Assembly: GCA_031002005.1 (NCBI GenBank)
Contig: CM061914.1
Coordinates: 195,070,685-195,134,684 of the forward strand
Length of the DNA stretch: 64,000 nucleotides
DNA from: Vandiemenella viatica
Taxonomy: Eukaryota > Arthropoda > Insecta > Orthoptera > Morabidae
Direction of reading: 5' to 3'
The notes beneath the pieces were generated by a model. The model worked only from the letters and a program-made list of their open reading frames with translations. It ran no database searches and was not told the origin of the DNA. Both the position numbers and the translations under genes were made by a program. Shown in pieces: positions 63,569 through 64,000 of the stretch (the first letter of the stretch is position 1; each line of letters opens with the position of its first letter).

Positions 63569-64000
63569 NNNNNNNNNNNNNNNNNNNNNNNNNNNNNNNN
63601 NNNNNNNNNNNNNNNNNNNNNNNNNNNNNNNNNNNNNNNNNNNNNNNNNNNNNNNNNNNNNNNNNNNNNNNNNNNNNNNNNNNNNNNNNNNNNNNNNNNN
63701 NNNNNNNNNNNNNNNNNNNNNNNNNNNNNNNNNNNNNNNNNNNNNNNNNNNNNNNNNNNNNNNNNNNNNNNNNNNNNNNNNNNNNNNNNNNNNNNNNNNN
63801 NNNNNNNNNNNNNNNNNNNNNNNNNNNNNNNNNNNNNNNNNNNNNNNNNNNNNNNNNNNNNNNNNNNNNNNNNNNNNNNNNNNNNNNNNNNNNNNNNNNN
63901 NNNNNNNNNNNNNNNNNNNNNNNNNNNNNNNNNNNNNNNNNNNNNNNNNNNNNNNNNNNNNNNNNNNNNNNNNNNNNNNNNNNNNNNNNNNNNNNNNNNN
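63569..64000. other. Assembly gap (N) to window end
   Basis: At least 432 N. The next KSR exon may lie in or beyond it. Confidence 1.

Noticed and set aside
1..64000. CRISPR array, prokaryotic operon or phage region
   Set aside because: Regular repeats here are long, directly adjacent tandem units or dispersed elements without spacer structure; splice sites and transposon content are eukaryotic.

Overview
This window is nuclear DNA of an arthropod, most likely an insect. The evidence is spliceosomal GT/AG introns, insect-like KSR and SLF1-like exons, mariner, hAT, PIF/Harbinger and piggyBac-like elements, Penelope-like and jockey/CR1-type retroelements, and a very common tRNA-derived SINE. 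A polyneopteran (grasshopper, cricket or stick-insect grade) is my best guess from the repeat style, but this is recollection of repeat types and was not tested. There are no operons, CRISPR arrays or rRNA genes. Two assembly gaps (31827-32826 and 63569-64000) are filled with N.

Host genes are sparse and both supported ones run on the + strand. Three exons (34828-35047, 40044-40233, 40312-41347) encode a BRCT-domain protein that best resembles SLF1/ANKRD32, which links RAD18 to the SMC5/6 complex in DNA repair. The last exon contains an apparent reading-frame switch. A single exon at 61198-61327 encodes part of the kinase domain of Kinase Suppressor of Ras (KSR). The rest of both genes was not found here, so they have very large introns, lie in the gaps, are nested, or the scaffold is misjoined.

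The remainder is a mosaic of repeats. 1-5 kb: a dimeric ~366-bp tandem array, Helitron-like debris, a minisatellite. 5.3-7.2 kb: two LINE copies head to head. 7.4-14.9 kb: hAT, Harbinger and mariner MITEs, SINEs and LINE scraps. 15.2-16.9 kb: a mariner inserted into a hAT MITE. 17.6-19.4 kb: a LINE and a second tandem array carrying a SINE with perfect target duplications. 19.9-21.8 kb: TATCGAT-rich sequence and a broken hAT. 22-31 kb: MITEs, tandem repeats and a palindrome with a hammerhead-ribozyme-like core. 32.8-34.6 kb: a MITE and an RT remnant just before the BRCT gene. 35-48.6 kb: introns with a piggyBac-like remnant, SINEs, a second palindrome with ribozyme-like core and a LINE. 49.9-53.5 kb: mariner and Harbinger remnants, a 1.18-kb element carrying only a MADF-domain ORF, and a foldback element. 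54.45-57.99 kb: a near-perfect 3.5-kb palindrome of two Penelope-like RT/GIY-YIG copies joined at their 5'-truncated ends, the most striking feature. 58-63.5 kb: a THAP-like remnant beside a 45-base poly(A), LTR-like sequence, the KSR exon, a perfectly bounded MITE and a long tandem array.

No coherent new multi-gene system is visible. The points most worth follow-up are the Penelope palindrome, the two palindromes with hammerhead-like cores, the SLF1-like gene with its frame switch, and the MADF-only Harbinger-like element.
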